The notes below the pieces were generated by a model, which was not told where the DNA came from, made no database searches, and saw only the letters and a list, made by a program, of their open reading frames with translations. A stretch of DNA of 64,000 bases, taken from Allopontixanthobacter confluentis. GTDB lineage: Bacteria; Pseudomonadota; Alphaproteobacteria; Sphingomonadales; Sphingomonadaceae. Shown one piece after another: positions 63,482-64,000 of this stretch. Location of the stretch: positions 145,001 to 209,000 of the forward strand of contig NZ_WTYU01000001.1 of NCBI RefSeq assembly GCF_009827615.1, in the 5' to 3' direction. Position 1 is the first letter of the stretch; every line of letters begins with the position of its first letter. A program made the position numbers and the translations under genes.

Positions 63482-64000
63482 TTAATCCGAGGGTTCCACC
63501 AATTCGCTCCTTAGAGTAGGTCGAGCGAAAATTGCAAGACCAATGACTGAAACGGCCATTACCGAAGGCACGTGAAGCGGGTAATCGACTACACTTGCAG
63601 CTGCCAATATGATGAGGATACCTAGCCCCAGCCAGCTCTGGTCGATGGGGTTGCCGGGCTGGCTCTTATCTTTTGCGAGCTGAAGAGACCGATAAATCAC
63701 AAAAGCGATGCCCAAGCCAATGATGACGAAAGCGAATGCGCCACCCTCGATAGGAAACTGCATCCAGTCATTATGCGCTTCATTCACATAGGATGGCGCC
63801 AGAAGCTCGGTCGGTTCCCTCATTCTGTATGCATATTCGAAGGTTCCCAGCCCAGATCCAAGCGGCTGAAAATCAGCAGTCAAATCGATCAGAATTGGCG
63901 CCATTTTGACGCGTAATTCTCTCAACTCGTCCGTTTCAATAAGCCGCGATAGTGCCGGCACTCTTTCAGCAACGACGAAGACAACGCCGAGCAAGAAGAC
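63482..64000 (-). CDS. O-antigen ligase-like membrane protein, 5' part outside the window
   Basis: The C-terminal about 172 residues are visible. The segment PLGSGLGTFEYAYRM and VNEAHNDWMQFPIEGGAFAF match the periplasmic loop and following TM of the O-antigen ligase/Wzy family, and two more membrane segments follow. It probably polymerises or ligates the exopolysaccharide. The frame runs off the window edge. Confidence 0.75.
   Translation of the reverse strand, partial: VFLLGVVFVVAERVPALSRLIETDELRELRVKMAPILIDLTADFQPLGSGLGTFEYAYRMREPTELLAPSYVNEAHNDWMQFPIEGGAFAFVIIGLGIAFVIYRSLQLAKDKSQPGNPIDQSWLGLGILIILAAASVVDYPLHVPSVMAVSVIGLAIFARPTLRSELVEPSD

Noticed and set aside
1-64000. CRISPR arrays, tRNA and rRNA genes
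   Set aside because: No regularly spaced direct repeats with spacers, and no cloverleaf-like or rRNA-like sequence was recognised by eye; a dedicated tRNA scan could still find a missed gene.

Overview
The window looks like a chromosomal segment of an alphaproteobacterium, most likely of the Sphingomonadales (Erythrobacteraceae/Sphingomonadaceae type). This is inferred from the high GC content, a complete Entner-Doudoroff operon (zwf-edd-glk-eda), DUF1465 and YdcH/DUF465 proteins, a TonB-dependent siderophore receptor and the style of the small exported proteins. No rRNA, tRNA or CRISPR array was recognised.

Layout. 1-5.7 kb: a SARP-like winged-helix/TolB-like/TPR regulator with four TTGACG direct repeats just after it, small exported or SnoaL-like proteins, trhO and a GST. 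5.7-14.5 kb: one minus-strand chemosensory operon, cheA-cheW-cheY-cheB-cheR-(GGDEF/EAL)-MCP, with no flagellar genes nearby. 14.5-32 kb: transport and metabolism genes (MATE, class II aldolase, an orphan 2Fe-2S subunit, TonB receptor with a Fur-like operator, arsC, MFS, methyltransferase, lipB plus lipoprotein, OYE reductase, DMT exporter, DUF2254, nadA, DUF4230, MBL hydrolase, glpK). 32-39.5 kb: DUF1465, a divergent pair of YdcH/DUF465 genes separated by overlapping hairpins, ptsP, a RodZ-like protein, a CpoB/YbgF-like protein, tilS with a start-codon problem, and an L,D-transpeptidase. 39.6-47.3 kb: the Entner-Doudoroff operon, in transcription order zwf-edd-glk-eda followed by a divergent PEP-carboxylase-like gene. 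47.4-55.9 kb: a transglutaminase-like protein, rimO, the overlapping serS-surE-M23 peptidase-K+ channel operon, and an M61 peptidase with a terminator.

55.9-59.4 kb is a small accessory island. Its core is a complete IS1595/ISXO2-type element (56181-58157) that I delimited by 25-bp terminal inverted repeats (22/25 identical) and a perfect 8-bp target duplication (AAAAGAAA). Besides the transposase it holds a 19-codon leader ORF with a perfect Shine-Dalgarno, a 78-aa protein, a 179-aa protein with a HEPN-like R-x4-H motif, and a 52-aa protein coupled to the transposase stop codon. This passenger module is the best candidate for something undescribed. Beside it lies a 5'-decayed tyrosine integrase.

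59.4-64 kb: a minus-strand exopolysaccharide operon (O-antigen-ligase-like gene cut by the window end, Wza-like lipoprotein, BY-kinase with a Tyr-Gly tail, exported TPR-like protein).

Many operons use ATGA/GTGA/TAATG overlaps, which point to translational coupling. Where the longest reading frame is unlikely to be the real gene I moved the start using Shine-Dalgarno position, signal peptide or family alignment, and say so in the entry.
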